From assembly GCA_907163375.1 (NCBI GenBank), contig CAJQUW010009248.1:124001-188000 (forward strand): a DNA stretch of 64,000 nucleotides. The letters run 5' to 3'. Below are positions 12,301 through 25,010 of this stretch, in pieces. Below the pieces are notes generated by a model that saw only the letters and a list, made by a program, of their open reading frames with translations, ran no database searches and was not told where the DNA came from. A program made the translations under genes and the position numbers. Origin of the DNA: Prostheceraeus crozeri. Lineage: Eukaryota > Platyhelminthes > Polycladida > Euryleptidae. Within the stretch, counting starts at the first letter, position 1; each line of letters opens with the position of its first letter.

Positions 12301-13325
12301 TTTGCCGAAAGCAGTCATCTGCAGACCAATGGAATGTGCTCTTCTGTGATTCTGTCTGACAAGAAGAGGGGGGCCACGTAGAACATGCAGACGCGCCGAT
12401 TAACTGCAGCCATACATCGTTTTGTGTCTCATTTTTGGTCTCATAGCCCTCCCAAGCACTTGTCTGTGCCGCCAGCCTATTTTTATGAGCGGGGAATAAA
12501 ATCATCGATCCACTCATGTGGTGAATTTCCTCTTTTGATAGTTTTGCAGGCCGTTTCAACTTTAATAGCATAACTGTATTTGATAATTATAAATCCGTGG
12601 TATTCAATCAAGCCACTTAGAATCACAGAGCACTTGAAATTGGGTTGTGGCTATTATGAGATATTACGTGCCCTTTGTGGGCCTACTATTAGCGTGGTGA
12701 AGTATTCTCTGTATGCTCAGAAACTTTAAGCTGACTTTTACATCGGTCAACTTTCTTTCTGCAGTTCTTGCTGCATTCGCATACAGAAAGTTTTCGTTTT
12801 CTAAAACGGCATTGGTAGTCGAGGTAGTTTACAACCTAATCCGTGCTATTATCGTGAAGATGCAAAGTCCTCAGGTAATTGTATGTGAGTCATTTCATCC
12901 AGCTAATCAAAAGGTTGCAAAAGATTCCTCGTGATCAGAATTTAAGTAGATCAGCTGATTTATGAATGCATCAGCAGATAGCCTACATAATAACTCATCA
13001 TGAATCAGAACTTAGCACATTTAGACACCGATCCACGAAACATGGAATAGAGTAGTGTAGATTATCACATGATAAGTGCTTTGGGAAGTGGGCCTAATCA
13101 TGCTCAAAGCCGTGAAAAGTCAAAAAAGTGTTCTAAAAGATAGATATCCATGGTCATTTTCAAGACCCAAGAAGTGAAAAAGCACACCGCAAATATTCAA
13201 AATTTTCATGTCTTTTTGTTGCGTGCATCGTAAAAGGATATTTTATCCGTGCAATAACATAATCAAGTACAACGAAGAAAAGGTTATTTAAATACTACGT
13301 ATAAACAATTAAACAATAGGTAATG
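9330..13325. other. Gene-poor stretch with an old segmental duplication
   Basis: No supportable gene is found. Two blocks, about 10,030-10,290 and 12,180-12,440, are recognisably similar (about 65-70%) and collinear with 40,740-40,990 and 44,150-44,420. Examples are GAGATATGCAAAT with TTTGTTAAATT(A/G)GCAAT, and GATTCTGTCTGA(C/T)AAGAAGAGG. Short ORFs in here look like chance. Confidence 0.5.
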
Positions 13326-13410
13326 TTAGTTAAATATCTTTAAGAAATAAGAGCCACCATTATAACCTAATGTTCGGTTAAGCAATGGGTTGCTACTAAA
13401 AATCTTTATA
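13326..13410 (-). mobile_element. Penelope-like element, C-terminal end cut off by the 16.8-kb transposon
   Basis: Read on the minus strand, these 85 bases code for KIFSSNPLLNR and a further 13 or so residues before a TAA stop at 13,326-13,328. Penelope-like endonucleases typically end with a segment of this kind after the last GIY-YIG motif. The matching upstream part of the same ORF ends at 30,254, on the far side of the DNA transposon. Strand and reading phase agree when one copy of the TA target duplication is counted. Confidence 0.8.
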
Positions 13411-13423
13411 CACACTAAAAAAT
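13411..13423 (+). repeat. Left terminal inverted repeat of the 16.8-kb transposon
   Basis: CACACTAAAAAAT is preceded by the target duplicate TA at 13,409-13,410. It pairs with 30,241-30,253. Confidence 0.8.
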
Positions 13424-13431
13424 CTAACACT

Positions 13432-13692
13432 AAAATAACGGATCAATAACGCCCAAACAGCAGAAATATCCGTTAGGAAGAAGCAAAAGCCGTTATGTTG
13501 CCGTTATCTTTGAAAATTTATCCGTTATTGTGATACGAAATAACGCTAATTATTGGTTTATTCGTAATAACGGTTATTAAATAACGCTTAGCATAGCAGA
13601 GTGATGTTATATCCTAACGCATAGAATGTCAATGGCGTTATGTTACACAAATGCGTTAGGCAATGAATTGCAAAATTTAACAAACGTTATGT
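13432..13692. repeat. Left subterminal motif array (TAACGS / SCGTTA)
   Basis: About thirteen copies of a hexamer-like motif, TAACGG or TAACGC in either orientation and often extended as CCGTTAT, occur in 260 bases. Examples are at 13,435, 13,447, 13,470, 13,490, 13,501, 13,522, 13,541, 13,567, 13,581, 13,615, 13,636, 13,653 and 13,685. EnSpm-type elements are known to carry clustered transposase-binding motifs near both ends; that role here is inference. Confidence 0.8.
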
Positions 13693-13699
13693 TTCGCAT

Positions 13700-15626
13700 A
13701 AGAGAGAGCCTGTAATATGCTCATGTATGCTACTCACATTTCTGTCACTGGAGCAAGTTATGAATAGACAAAATTATTCTCCGACCTTATGATTAGGCTG
13801 ATGATTACTATGAAGTTATTCCCTATGACGTACATCAAAATCGAACACAACATATTCGATTTTGATTTGTTTTTTTGATATTTTTCAACAAGAAGTGCTG
13901 GTCATGAGATCGATGAGATAGGCGCAAGAGAGGCCTATACCTCTAGCACATATGAGATCTAAATTCTGTGGCAACCAATATCATCAATCAACAGAATTCA
14001 AACCCATTATGCGGCCTTGAGGTCGGAAGCTTATCTGAAAGACAATATTTAAAGTCTGTTGTACCGGTATTAATAATGTCCAATATCGATCTTGAGATGG
14101 GTAGTCATGTTCTGATATACAATGTAAATTCTCATTGCTTGCAAATAGCCTACATTCAAATATTCAAAAGATCACGTTAACATCATTAATCGAAATCGGT
14201 CTCTTGATACAGTTTCCTGCTTGTGTGTACATGTGAAAAACATTGGTTTCATTGGCGCAAAGTCGATGAAAATTGAACGAACTGACATAATATCTGATTT
14301 CTTCAGTTAACTGATTTTTTGGAATAAAAATTTCACATATAATGAAATAAATCCACTATCTTTAACATAATATTTTATTTCAATGCAGTTGAAATCAACA
14401 AATCTTTATTCACAAACAGTGATTATTACATAAGCCACTGCAGAAAACGTGTCTAAAACACGTGTCTTTCGACAATTTCAATTCCAGTAAAACAATGAGT
14501 TCAATAAATATAATGTTTTAAACAAAAACTTTAGAAATTGAACGTTTTTCTCATTATTCAACATCAGTAGATAACTTTTTGACTCGTGTGTTGAAAAGAC
14601 GTTGTAGTCATTCTCTGAGATTAAATGGTCAGGCACAATACTTTTATAACATTTATTAATCGGAGTTCGGTTGGTATACCCATTCTTATCCTCCATTTTA
14701 CTCATTTTGCGATAATTCAAGTTTCATCATAACCTTGGTTATGATGAAACTCCTTGGTTGGTTAGTAGATTTACAATTTAAATCCTTTAGTCCCATCAAC
14801 GTTGAATGAAATACTTTGAAGTGTTTTGATGCCCTACATCGCAGCGAACGAAAAGTGGAATCTTACCAACGAGGATTGTGTGGCGCCTCGCTGTGTTGCC
14901 CAATGGATTAAGATGCATAGAATAGATTAACTACAATGAATTGTTCTATATCATCATTCCCTTATGGTTTGTAGTCCAACTGATCAACGAAAAAGCGAAA
15001 TCGCGAAAGTTGGAAGTCATTGGATATCAATGCTTGTCAATGGAAACCATTCGATGTCTATGGTTGGATTGCTATGACTTCGATTATTAGACTTGAACAA
15101 TAAGTAATTTCAGACATGCAGATGATTTGATAATATTATTAAAAGTAAACTGAAAACAAATATCACATGATATTCACTCATGAATTGATTAATACAATCA
15201 AGAGTTACCTGACTTTGCATTTAAATTTGAAAAAAATTGAGTAAAGCAATTTACTTATCTATTACATATATAATGAGATCATGTTTTGTTATAGACATCG
15301 GCAAAGACGCCTATGTGTATTGTCATCATTAATACATATAAGTATAATATTCATTGTGCTAAAGACGTACTTTTGTACAGAACACTAATTCTTCTAGTGG
15401 GTGAGTCAAAGTTCACGTTAACACTGCTGATATATTGCATCCTATTATATCTTATTTCTGTGAGATTTTAACGTTAATCGTTTTACCTATAATTCGCTTG
15501 ATATAAATTTTGTTTATCTGCAAGTATTTGGAAACCGTTCCTGCTGTACACTTTCGTTTCAATCACGTGTTTAATTACGTCCTCTCTTGACCTAAGAAAC
15601 CTACGGGATCGGAATATATTTGAGTC
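13700..15626. other. Non-coding left part of the transposon
   Basis: No convincing exon is seen. A perfect hairpin with 15-bp arms and a 2-base loop lies at 14,720-14,751 (arm AGTTTCATCATAACC). A minus-strand ORF at 14,478-14,720 (80 codons) has low-complexity composition and no known signature. Confidence 0.45.
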
Positions 15627-15712
15627 ATGAAGATGGTGAAAGTTATTTATGATGGTAGTGAAAAGCTGGTAGTCTGTGAATCGGCATCACTGTCCGATTT
15701 TTCCAAGAAAAG
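15627..15712 (+). CDS. Candidate 5' exon with PB1-like start (transposon accessory gene)
   Basis: An ATG opens a frame reading MKMVKVIYDGSEKLV, which resembles the first beta-strands of the PB1-like domain that begins SAMD3-like, transposon-associated animal proteins. A good splice donor (AAAA|GTAAGT) follows at 15,713, leaving phase 2. I could not find the next exon: the acceptor at 16,294 would give an immediate stop. The link to the exons at 21.3 and 25.4-29.8 kb is a guess from the known protein layout of the family. Confidence 0.3.
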
Positions 15713-18700
15713 TAAGTCCGTTCATTTTACAAGTACGGGGGAACAGGTTTTGTTCATTTTACTAAGCCAGCTGAATACGCTATTGCCCCTAGAATGCATT
15801 TATAGCAAAACTGTTTTACAACATCAGTTGACACTGTTGAATGTACTGTTCAAAATAATTTTGTTTCTAAAATATATTTAGATCTCCGCGAAATGGGACA
15901 GGCTCTCCCAGGGTCCAGGGTAAACCTAGGTAGGCCTTATTATTGGAAGTAATCAATTAATATTATCACCACTGACAGTAGAGGTATGCTATATTCTATC
16001 CACACTACATCATGCTATAGTTATATACTGTTTATATCAAAGTGTTTAAATATATCAAGTGTGGAAACTCCCCATCACTCTAATGTATTCTTAGTGGCGA
16101 CAAATCCGCCATCTTTTTTCGCCAAGATAATTTTCAGATATTTATATTCATCAATTTCAAGAAGTCGCTGTGCCTAAAATATTTGGTGACAACTTCATTA
16201 TTCTAGTGATTCCTACATAAAATGTACTGCTTTATTCATTTTTCACATCAATTTTGATGTTGAACGTGTCATTTCTGAATAATATGGCTTTATAGATGAA
16301 ACAGTGGAGAAATTGTTGTCATTTGGCTCTCAGATATTGTTTGTCTACATACTGAAGATGCATCAAATACAAATATTTCCTGGAATGAGAAGAAAGGAAT
16401 ATTTGCTCGATATTTTAGCAACATTTTTGTGCTTTAGATGGTTCTTAAACGTTTCATCTGCCAGTGAAGATCAACTCCGCTTGGTTGACGCACGTGACTC
16501 GCGCTTGTCCTAAAACAGCCCGTCATGCTCTTATTTTACTGATATCTGTGTTCATACATTGAGTGCACCAGTAGCAGGAGATTCCACCATCTCCATGATA
16601 ATTGAGCGAGATGTTCCCACGCAAATCACTCTACGTTTTCACTGTTGTGACGTCATGCTTAGTCGCTGTCTGATTGCTTTATTAACTAACGAAGCAGACA
16701 GACAGTCGCTACTGTGACTTCACAAGGCGCATGATGTTCTAAATTTTGCTGTTCAGTGAATCATTATGATCTGTGCGTGAAATGGTGTCTGGTAAGTTGA
16801 TGTTAATGATAGTTAATTGAATCAACTCAAGGTTTTGTAACACGAGTATAGTCACTACATCTGATGCAGTTGATATCACCCATCCATAGTTATGCATTTC
16901 ATTTTATTAAAAGTAAATATAATTTTGAAGTGGCAACTCAGTGATGGTTAACTACATAGTCCACACAACCTCGTTCATGATGATGTTCAAGGTTGACAAA
17001 CACTCTGTCTAATGGTCGATCTTGTAAAAAAAAGTTTGACACAATCAACTGCATCAGTAAGTCGGTCAAATTTTTGGCATATAATGAAACTATGTGTAAA
17101 GATGATAAGTGTATAAGGTGCAATAATTTCCGCCATGCCCATTATGACTGGGCAGCAAGATCAATTTCGCACTATTGATCCGATTCAACCCAGTATGCCG
17201 CATCATGAATGTTGTACGAAAAGCTTCTTCCAAGTTACTATGTTTGATAACGAACACCCTTTAAAACCAATTTTAGTAAGCCTATTAGAGAAGGAGTATT
17301 GGCAGCTGAGAGTACTTTCAAAAAAAAGAAAATTGGCAGTTCTTTAATTCAATTAGCAAAAATGAAATTAATTTTTAGTTGCCAACAAGGCTTGATTTGA
17401 TCCGATATCAAAGGCGTGAGGTCATTCGCACGCAATGTTGCGTGTAAATAACCAGACAACTGAGGCCAAGTTATTCCCACGTAAAAGTGGGTGCCAGCAG
17501 CCATAACTATACAGTGAGGTTTTCAGACGCAACAATTCGTCGAAATGTTAACTGTCTTTGCTGAACGGTTACATTTTTGCATGATCACTTCAAATATTCC
17601 GCATAATTTATTTAGACATTCATCTTTAGAATTAAGCAATTGCTTCTTAGAAGTGGTTGTCTACTGAACACGTTACCAAAGTTTCATAGTATCAAATTTA
17701 TTGGAAATTTTACAGATTTTTAGCATATACATGTAATGGTATACTGATTGTCTTCTTGGCAATTCGTAGTCGCTGCTCGTCCGCGATTTACACATGATCA
17801 TCATTATTCTTCAGTAATTTTACAGTTTTTAATTTGATGTGAAATCAACATGTTTGACAACAGTGGTAGGCATATCAGAAGGTACAAATTGATGCACTTG
17901 TTTAATCTCTAGGAGTGGGCATATTCAAAATGTTAAAGCGGGCATTGATTCCTTTGCTTAGTTATTCGGATGAAGCTTTTTGACATGCGGTAAACTAGGG
18001 CGAATCAGACATTGTTGGTAAGAAATCTGTTTATTTGCTCAATGATAGCCACTATGACATGATGACTTATGTCAGTGTTGTACTTATTGGTTATCTCCCC
18101 CACGTTTTCAAATTTGTCTAAAATCTGCTAAAATGAATCAATCGTCACAAAACTTTAAACACACGTAAGTGAGTATATTCTCTAGCCACATACCAAGTTT
18201 TAGGCAATTCGAAGAGGTCCTTTTTAAATTAGGAGCGATATATATATATATAATCTTTTTGATGACATAATCAGAAGTTTCAAGCAGCAGTTTTGGAAGA
18301 AACTGTCTTTTTGGTGCTTATCATCACGCACCGCTTATTCTGATAACACATGATGTATACTGAAAACTATCGATGCTCGACATGAACCATGTTATTACGA
18401 ACCTATAAAAATAAAAAGGTCGAGGAAATCCGGCTTTCAGTTGTCTGGACAGAAAAAGTTTTCAAACTGTAGACAAACTTGATTCGAGCAATTTTTCGTA
18501 TCATTTTGATTCAATGAATTTTTTGGCAAGAAATCCACGGAATGTTCATAAAAACATAAAGACAGTAGTTTCAGAACCCTGTTTTCAACATATGAGCTGA
18601 AAAAACATTACCCGTTACATTCTAGGGGTCTAAACTGATCCTTGAAAAAGTGCGTAATAATTAGGGCAACTGACTATTTCGTAAATCAAGTCCAATGTCC

Positions 18701-20404
18701 TCCAGCAAATAATACCTATGCTACTTATTTCAAGGATTTAACATGCATAAATGTTATTTGAAAAAATTGATTTCTGATGTTTTTGTTCCTACTTTTGGAT
18801 GAGACCAGGCCTTCAAAATCAGCAGATTTATTATATACACTTGAGTACTCTTCGTAAAAGCATACGTTTGCGTCCAAGTGGCATTCTGGCTGACCTACAT
18901 GTAATTTATGAAATATGCATTGATGCACTATTGAAGCTTTATTAAGGACATTTGGCATATATAAATTAAATTTATAGTAGGGTAGCCTACACTTCGTTTT
19001 TCTATCCGAGTAGAAATGAGATTTACCTTACATATAAAAAGTTTTTGCAATTTTGAGTCTCATGGGATATTTTGTTCTCATCTACTTACATGTTGACCAA
19101 CCCGTACTACATTTTTTCGCTTAACTACCAACGAATTGTCCCACGCGACACGTCAGATGTCTACTCTTGAAATTTGAAAGGGGTTTGCACCTCGAGATCC
19201 CGACAACTCCTTAACAGTTCGGAAGAGCCGACGAAACTACCGGGGCGGAAATGCGATTCACTATTGACTGTCAACGCTGTACTACCAAACTTTTTCTGAT
19301 ATCATTAAGCCTACCGTTATTGTCAAGTTTTGACTTCCAATTGTTATCTGCCGATGCATGTTTAGACATGGACATCTAAACATCCATAGACTGATCGCAG
19401 ATTTCCAAATAATACCACTGTAGGTGGACTAAACCCACAGCTAAGTTTGGCCTATAGAAAATCTGTCAATTCAATCAACTTGTATTAAAGTTAAAGAACG
19501 AAGTCAAAATGTTCAAGAATCCCTTAAGTAGATCGGGGTAAAATAAGTAGTTTTATGAACAAACGCAAACAATGTATACATTGGCCTACTGAGTATATCA
19601 AATAAAATCCAGCATGAAAAACTGACGCATGTCCTCACTTTTCACGAACGGCAGTTTTTTTTCGAAAAGGTGAACGCTACTTCAGTGCTAGACATTGGTT
19701 CCGCTGGGTAGTTCCGCCACACAAAAATAATTCAGTCTATCAGCTGGTATTTACATGTCAAGCAGGGGTCAACTATCTCAATTTTGCCACAATCAGTTTA
19801 TATTTGCATCATTTGAGGGCATTGTACTTTTGTAGGCTAGGCCTACGTCTTAATGTTAAATATCGAGATTCTCCAATTGTTCCATTGTGAATCTCTTAAC
19901 TTAATCTTTATGTGCTTTTTCTTTTTAAGTAAAAATAAAACTACATGTACCGGTACACATTATAACCAAGTGGTATCTCTAATAGCCGCGCGTAGCCTCC
20001 CATCTAATTCATTGTTAAATTACATCAACCTCTAAAATTCCGCTACATGGGGGGCATGTAAAACGTCTGTACAAAAAGTCTACTATTAATATCCGAAATA
20101 GTACTATAATATCATTGTACATCATTGAATCGCATAATTCAAAAGTGATTAACTTGCTAATAGGCTGACATACCACAAATCAGCCACAAAACGATGTGGT
20201 GACAGATGGTACACTGGAAGGAGAAGGATGACATATAATAACACGAATAACATTAGGTCAATCACTCACTGCATGCATGAATTATATGGAATGTAATTTG
20301 AGATCATGAATATTTATCAATGTAAATGGCCTGATATCATGTTGAGTTCATTAGCATCATTGATGAAATGATGTCTTTATAGATTCTCGATCTAACGATC
20401 CGCG
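15713..20404. other. No gene seen (inside the transposon)
   Basis: Short ORFs here have no recognisable content. An imperfect inverted repeat with about 33-bp arms lies at 16,645-16,725 and includes TGACGTCA. A (TA)n run lies near 18,240. Missing exons of the transposon genes may hide here. Confidence 0.4.
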
Positions 20405-20645
20405 ATGGTATGTATCAGTCTTTTAAAATGTCATTTGCGCGTGCTTTCTATTTGGAGCGTAGGTATTGTGCTTTGTCGAAACGGTGAAGGTGCGCTCGTC
20501 GTCAGGCAGGTGCCAGTGCGTGCACTGGCTGGCGACGATTTTGAACAAATGAGTGTTGAATTTTGTTTTTTTCAAGTTGCCGTGTTTTTTGCAGCAGTAC
20601 AAATAGTTCCAAATAAACAACCTACGCTTAGAAAATACTTTTTGT
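20405..20645 (+). CDS. Possible first coding exon joined to the transposase/accessory exon
   Basis: The frame from ATG 20,405 stays open to a strong donor (TTTTTGT|GTAAGT) at 20,646 and leaves one base over. The next exon starts at the acceptor TCTTTCAG before 21,334 and needs exactly one base from upstream to stay in its long open frame. The phases therefore fit and create a leucine codon at the junction. The protein itself (80 residues, hydrophobic in the second half) has no signature I recognise, so this is supported by splice logic only. Confidence 0.35.
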
Positions 20646-21333
20646 GTAAGTATCTAGAAGTTAAAATAAAAAGAGTTAGCCTTTTTCATCTTTTTACATT
20701 TTGTAGCAAAAATGTCGTACGATATACGCCTATATAGTTCGTTTTATTTCATTGAAATTTAATCAAAGTATTTCATGGAGTCGAAATAGCTTTTGTGGAG
20801 TCTCATTAGGGAGTAGCGACCAAAAGAAGATTTTCATCAGGGATGTTGCTTAGAAAGTTAATGCTATTTGAATTTCATTTTGAAGCGTTTCTAGGGATAG
20901 AATAATGGTTAAACGTTACCACTTCCTCATACTGATGGATTGAGTGGTACTGACATAGTCAGACTTTGATCTGAAGTGGTGTGATCAGTTTAACCGTTTA
21001 CACGCCGCTATATGATGCAGTGCAAATTCTAATGATTTTATTGCGCAACATATTTGGAGGTACTATGATTAAGATATGTTACATTAAGACCTGTAATTGA
21101 TTTATTAAATTTGACTGATCATTGCAATTGATCATTCTACAACAGATATGTTTAAGGTTCTTAAAAAGCCTAAATACACCAAACTGCGATACGAGTAACT
21201 TAAGTTGCATCACAAAAGTAAGATGCAGGAAACTGAAAGTAAATCGTTAACCGCCGATCCTTTCCATTATTTCAAATCAGTTTTTCTGACAACCTTATCA
21301 AGTAGAGGATCTTACTTAACATTTATCTTTCAG

Positions 21334-21635
21334 TAAAGAAAACGTTTGATATACACGAGTTGGAGGATATTGAGATCACTTGGATGGCCTGCGTTGTTAC
21401 CAATGAAGTATTCGAAGTCATATACTCGACGGAGAAAGCGCTGGAGTTCGGAATACTGAGATCTGAACCTCCGAGTAAAAGACGTCGGATCACTCAAGAA
21501 GATACCGATCATTATCAGTCTTCATCATCAACAGATCAACAGTCGTCACCCTCTTCTTCTGCTACTCCGGGTAGTCAGCAAACTCGACAGCCGTTAATTG
21601 AGCAGAATTGCAACACCACTCCAGTTAGAAGACAG
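21334..21635 (+). CDS. Shared 5' exon: linker of the accessory protein, in frame with the transposase
   Basis: The exon starts after TCTTTCAG and reads KKTFDIHELEDIEITW, then a Ser/Gln-rich stretch (SSSSTDQQSSPSSS), and ends at GACAG|GTAACT, exactly before the first zinc finger. It ends in phase 0, and the accessory-gene exon at 25,401 begins in phase 0. In SAMD3-like proteins a Ser-rich linker sits between the PB1-like domain and the next conserved block, as it would here. Without use of this donor the frame runs straight into the zinc fingers. Confidence 0.5.
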
Positions 21636-23716
21636 GTAACTTACCTTTGCTATAATTGCTCATTTGTGACAAATAGCTACGGCAGCATGAACAATCATTT
21701 ACGAATTCATGGCAATTCCGGTGCATTGCTTTGTAAAAATTGCTTCAGCAAGTATAGAAGTTTACGGGGATTTCAAAAACACCTTGATAACTGTTTCAGC
21801 GTTCAGGCAGATGAACTGAATGACTATGCAGACATAGAAAATGTTCTTATTGCGGATGGTGCTGATCACCTTAGTGCGTTGGCACTGCGATTGCAAGGTA
21901 CTTATCGATGTAGCGAGACAGTTTTAAATGTCATATTTGAGAATTTACTGGCACTTTTTTCTTTGCCGCAACTTCAGATTTCCAAATTACGAGGTTCGAC
22001 TGAGAACCTTACAAACCAGTATCGACGCAATCAAAATTACAAGAATATGTTTAAAATGCCGGAAATATTGCACGTTAGCAATGAAGGTCACAAAGGTGCC
22101 GTTGTTGATTTTAAACAAATGATGATTTCTCTGCTACAATCACCAGAGATAGTCGCATTCACAAAGAGAGATAGTACACAGCATTTTAGGATCTCTATAT
22201 ATTCAGACGATGTTGGAGTAACCAATCCGATTGGAAAGAGCAGGAAAAAGCACAAATTATTTGTCCTATACTTCCAAATTCTTAACCTCCCAGCTATGTA
22301 TCGATCAAAAATTGTTTCGATCTTCCCTATTGTATTTGCCCGTAATTCTTCTGTAACACACGAAAACTTTATGCATCTCTTACTTCAGAATTTCTTGAAG
22401 TCCATCAAAGAGTTCCACGAGGGTGTTACTTTGAGGGTGGCGAACTTTGATGTTAAAACTACTGTTGAAGTCGTTTATTTCGTTGGTGATTCCTTAGCGG
22501 CTAATTCTTTGGCTGGATTCAAAGAAGGATTCAATCCCCGGACAGTCCGTTGTTGCCGAATGTGCAATAGTACATCAGAAGATATGAAACTATTTTACAC
22601 ACATCATCAATGCAGTATTCGTGATTTGAATCAGCATGAATTGAGACTGAAAGAGCTAGATTCAGGCTTATCAAAGAAGTGCAAAGTGTATTGGTCGAAA
22701 GTCTACGGCATTCGTGGTCGAAGTATTCTGTCAGAAATTCCTATATTTGATGTCACCAAGCAAGTGTTGTTTGATCCAATGCATGATCTTCTGGAGGGCA
22801 TTCTGCCCCATCAATTAGAACTTTTCCTTCAGCATTGTGTCAACAATCGAATTTTTACCATTGGCTTTATTAACAGCTGGATTCAGAAATTCCCCTATCT
22901 TCCATTGATGGAAAAACCAGGAATTATCCCAGGCACTTTGAAAATCAAAGGCTTGTTTGGAAGTGGCCAAACATTAACACTGGCGCGAGTTTTGCCTTTG
23001 ATATTGATTGATTTTGATATTGATAATCTCATTTTGATTGCTTAGCTTTGCTTATAAACATCGTCCAATTGAGTTTCTCTCCTATTGCATCAGAGAGGCT
23101 TATTGAGGATCTGGAAAGAGTCATTCGTGAGCATCATATCCTGTTCCTATCTTTATACCCCAACGATTTTACTCCTAAAATTCATTTCCTTAAACACTAC
23201 CCTTTTCAAGCTTTGAACTTTGGACCTTTGAAGGAACACATGTGTATGTCTTTTGAAAGAAAGCATCAGATTTTCAAGAATTTTAGGCACTTCAATTTCA
23301 AAAATATACCCCTGACCGCCTGCAAGTGTATGCTTACTAATTCGATCAGTTCTTTCTTTGATTCGTCGGGCAATATCAAAGCTGATGTGTTCTGTGAGTT
23401 AGATGAAATTATTCACAAGACTGTCTCAACAAAACTTAAAGTTAATGGTATTCTTTATGAGACAGGTAATATAATCACTTTCGTCAACGAATATAAAGTG
23501 ACGTTTGCATTGGTTGAAGGAATCATATTGCGCGAAAGCAAGCATCTTAAGGTAGCGCTGCTTGAAAGTTCCAAGGAAAAGATGGTGTTCGTTTGTAAAA
23601 GAACGGAGGTTACTGATGAAATCGACCCTAACAATTTGAAGATTCCGTGGACAGTACCATACGTGAAGAGGAGCGACTTTTATCTAGTGGTGCCTGTAGC
23701 TGTACCATGGATGTGA
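21334..23716 (+). pseudogene. Zinc-finger transposase of the 16.8-kb transposon, frame broken once or twice near 23,043
   Basis: After a splice acceptor at 21,333 the frame is open to 23,045. A serine-rich linker (codons about 50-75 counted from ATG 21,360) is followed by two C2H2-like fingers beginning at CYNC (about residues 97-100) and CKNC (about 125). Next come segments typical of a widespread animal transposase family: ISIYSDDVGVTNPIG with KKHKL, GDSLAANSLAGFKEG with a CxxC, and DPMHDLLEGILPHQLEL. The frame ends at a TAG at 23,043-23,045; the family continues in another frame to 23,716 (HFLKHYPF, NFGPLKEHMCMSFERKH). A TGG-to-TAG change plus a 1-base loss would explain the break. The protein would excise and insert the element in the nucleus. 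Candidate acidic catalytic residues lie in YSDD and VGDS. The EnSpm-like label is inference. Confidence 0.75.
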
Positions 23717-24454
23717 TTCAGTAAGCATAAATGATAGGTTGGTTTTGGGGAAATGCGATCTGAAATATACTTCGATTTTGTCGAGCTAATGTGCTATCAT
23801 CAGTGATGGCAATTAACAATGACTTCACGATTGCAAGTTCGTAGCTTAGCCCTATCCATATCCGGGAGAGGGGCTCCTAGAGCCATCCTAGAAATTTTTT
23901 GATATCGCACCAAAATTATTAATGTCTACGGCTCTAATATTTTGTGATTTTCAGTATGTCGTATTTCTGATAAGCAACTAAAATTGTATGAAACATCAAA
24001 AAATTGACATTCTAAAATGGAACCTTTTGAAAATCAAGAATTTTTGCAAGAATTTTGCAAGAATCTCAATAAATTCAAATCACTTAGTTCAGACCTAAAG
24101 ATGTCTCTGATGTCATGGACGTTTCTGTAATATCTGCCGTTATAGTTAGATAAAATGTGTGTTATCTATCCTCATCGCATTTCCCCTAAACCGCCGTTAT
24201 TGAGTTGAAATCATTATCATTTGCGAGTTCATCCAATTCAATCGTTCATGAATTTAGTTTCGTTTCAACGTTTATCGTTTCACAAATCTTGAAGTAGATT
24301 TATCTTGCGTCTTCTCAAATCCATTTACAGTGATAAAAGGTGATGCGATGAAAAACTTAAAAAATACAACTTTCAACTGGTTTTCATTGAAGCCAGACTC
24401 AAGTACTGACATAAATATTGTATAGGAAAAAAGGGGCTCCTTTAAAAGAAAAGC
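23717..24454. other. Intron or spacer, no gene seen
   Basis: This lies between the transposase end and the small hAT-like insertion. It is AT-rich with no coding signature. If the shared-exon model holds, it is intron sequence of the accessory gene. Confidence 0.4.
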
Positions 24455-24687
24455 CAGGGTGGCCGCGTGTACTCGATTTTCGCTGATATACTCGAATGTA
24501 TTCGAATTCAGATAAGTGATTGAAAACATTACTACAAATCGCTACTACTGAAAACGTCTCACAGCCTTACTATGATCATGCTTATTTCAGGCCTCTGGCA
24601 GGTTTTCCTCTATTTTTGGATCCTCTCCTCTAAAATGTTATATTTTAGGAACTTTTTTCTGTTTCCTCTAAATTATGTTAATGTACC

Positions 24688-24764
<77 letters not shown>

Positions 24765-24807
24765 GATGTATTGTTCTAAAAGAAACCAGAGAAAATATGC
24801 AATTATG

Positions 24808-24888
<81 letters not shown>

Positions 24889-24957
24889 CTCGATTTTGCT
24901 AGATCTAGTGTACTCGAATGTACTCGATTTTTTCAAGCAAACAACGCAGCCACCCCG
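24455..24957. mobile_element. Small non-autonomous hAT-like element with (TA)n
   Basis: The ends match as imperfect inverted repeats: CAGGGTGGCCGCGT at the left and, on the other strand, CGGGGTGGCTGCGT at the right. These resemble hAT termini (CAGGGGTGGCCA). AAAAGC directly precedes and follows the element, a 6-bp candidate target duplication, whereas hAT normally gives 8 bp. Inside are two (TA)n runs (about 24,690-24,762 and 24,812-24,874) and repeated TACTCGA motifs. The short ORFs rich in isoleucine and tyrosine are read-through of the TA runs. Confidence 0.5.
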
Positions 24958-25010
24958 AAAAGCACAAATTATTTGTCCTGTACTTCCAAATTCTTAACAT
25001 CCCTATGAAA
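24957..25010 (+). pseudogene. 50-bp duplicate of a transposase segment
   Basis: Starting right at the end of the hAT-like element, the sequence AAAAGCACAAATTATTTGTC and the next thirty or so bases repeat 22,248-22,298 of the transposase gene with about three changes. It is a small partial copy in the same orientation, too short to code. Confidence 0.8.

Noticed and set aside
12296-12571. 91-codon minus-strand ORF as a host exon
   Set aside because: The duplicated counterpart near 44.3 kb does not keep the same open frame, so there is no sign of coding constraint.
16304-16513. 69-codon ORF as the next exon after 15,627-15,712
   Set aside because: Joining at the available acceptor in the required phase gives an immediate stop, and the peptide has no family signature.
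24572-25008. Long Ile/Tyr-repeat ORFs on both strands
   Set aside because: They are translations of (TA)n microsatellites inside a small non-autonomous element, not genes.
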